NCBI GenBank assembly: GCA_023443285.1
Contig: JAEZVB010000035.1
Location: forward strand, 1-61,668
Direction of reading: 5' to 3'
DNA: 61,668 nucleotides
Source: Bacillota bacterium
GTDB taxonomy: Bacteria; Bacillota; Negativicutes; Sporomusales; Sporomusaceae
Shown: piece by piece, positions 61,545 to 61,668 of the stretch
Layout: each line of letters opens with the position of its first letter
How positions within the stretch are numbered: the stretch's first letter is position 1
Program-made: the position numbers and the translations under genes
Notes under the pieces: model-generated
Seen by the model: only the letters and a program-made list of their open reading frames with translations
Told to the model about the DNA's origin: nothing
Database searches by the model: none

Positions 61545-61668
61545 AGGGGCTGTGTGAAAACTAGTCCAAAAAAAATCCGCTAAAATGTTGAGTTTTAGCG
61601 GATTTTTCATGCCTGTCAGGAAGAAAAATGGTAAAATAGAGATAAGAAATATCAAACAAAGCAGGTGT
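61545..61668 (+). mobile_element. possible left end of an IS1182-like element, cut by the window edge
   Basis: GGGGCTGTGTGAAAACT at 61547 resembles the common end of IS1182-type elements, and a hairpin and leader without a gene follow up to the window edge. No transposase reading frame is visible yet. Confidence 0.35.
61571..61610 (+). terminator. intrinsic terminator
   Basis: AAAATCCGCTAAAA, loop, TTTTAGCGGATTTTT. May serve thiE or belong to the possible insertion element. Confidence 0.75.

Overview
The window looks like chromosomal DNA of a diderm, anaerobic Firmicute, most likely Negativicutes of the Sporomusaceae type (Pelosinus/Sporomusa relatives). This is inferred from a mix of traits. 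Outer-membrane traits include a two-partner secretion pair, a PorV/UPF0164-like barrel protein and a CsgG-like lipoprotein. Firmicute traits include strong AGGAGG ribosome sites, a T-box leader, LytTR and 5TMR-LYT signalling proteins, and what seems to be a spore-germination (GerC-like) gene fragment. An [FeFe] hydrogenase and several ferredoxin-type proteins fit an anaerobe. No rRNA, tRNA, CRISPR array or prophage was seen.

Layout. 1-3.6 kb: 3' part of a YDG/MBG-repeat exoprotein and its TpsB transporter. 3.7-10.3 kb: an AgrC/AgrA-like two-component pair, a site-2 protease, a CBO0543-like membrane protein, a VanX-type exported dipeptidase and an outer-membrane barrel protein. 10.4-14.2 kb: galactofuranose-type glycan genes (glf and a double GT2), then a relic area with a broken response regulator, an IS3 stub and a 59-aa zinc ribbon gene. 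14.2-17.6 kb: a three-gene unit of a helical-repeat protein, a MoxR-type ATPase and a metallopeptidase-VWA protein. 17.7-24.4 kb: exported proteins (one DUF4434), an acetyltransferase, a group-B-like [FeFe] hydrogenase and an aspartate dehydrogenase-like enzyme. 24.4-25.5 kb: a gene-free stretch with long inverted repeats and an IS21-like end made of 20-bp repeats. 25.5-30.2 kb: a chemoreceptor, then a Cache-HAMP sensor translationally coupled to a pentameric ligand-gated ion channel homologue.

30.3-34.1 kb: purB, and a T-box-controlled operon of a 33-aa microprotein and a sodium:solute symporter. 34.3-42.0 kb: FliB-like flagellin methylase, cupin, HD-GYP phosphodiesterase, an EFR1 ferredoxin/TetR pair with two matching operators, and an AraC/MATE pair. 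42.3-55.7 kb: two more chemoreceptors, transporters, redox enzymes, exported proteins, a K+ channel with RCK domains, carbonic anhydrase and a diguanylate cyclase, plus a 34-aa toxin-like membrane peptide with a near-consensus promoter. 55.8-61.7 kb: a gene relic, a small membrane protein, a DMT transporter, a CsgG-like lipoprotein and a TPP-riboswitch operon cytX-thiM-thiE, ending at what may be the edge of an insertion sequence.

The most notable systems are the Cache-HAMP/ion channel operon (27.8-30.1 kb), the repeat-MoxR-VWA unit (14.2-17.6 kb), the T-box/microprotein/symporter operon (31.9-34.1 kb) and the small toxin-like gene (46.9-47.1 kb). All family calls are by reading motifs; no database search was possible.
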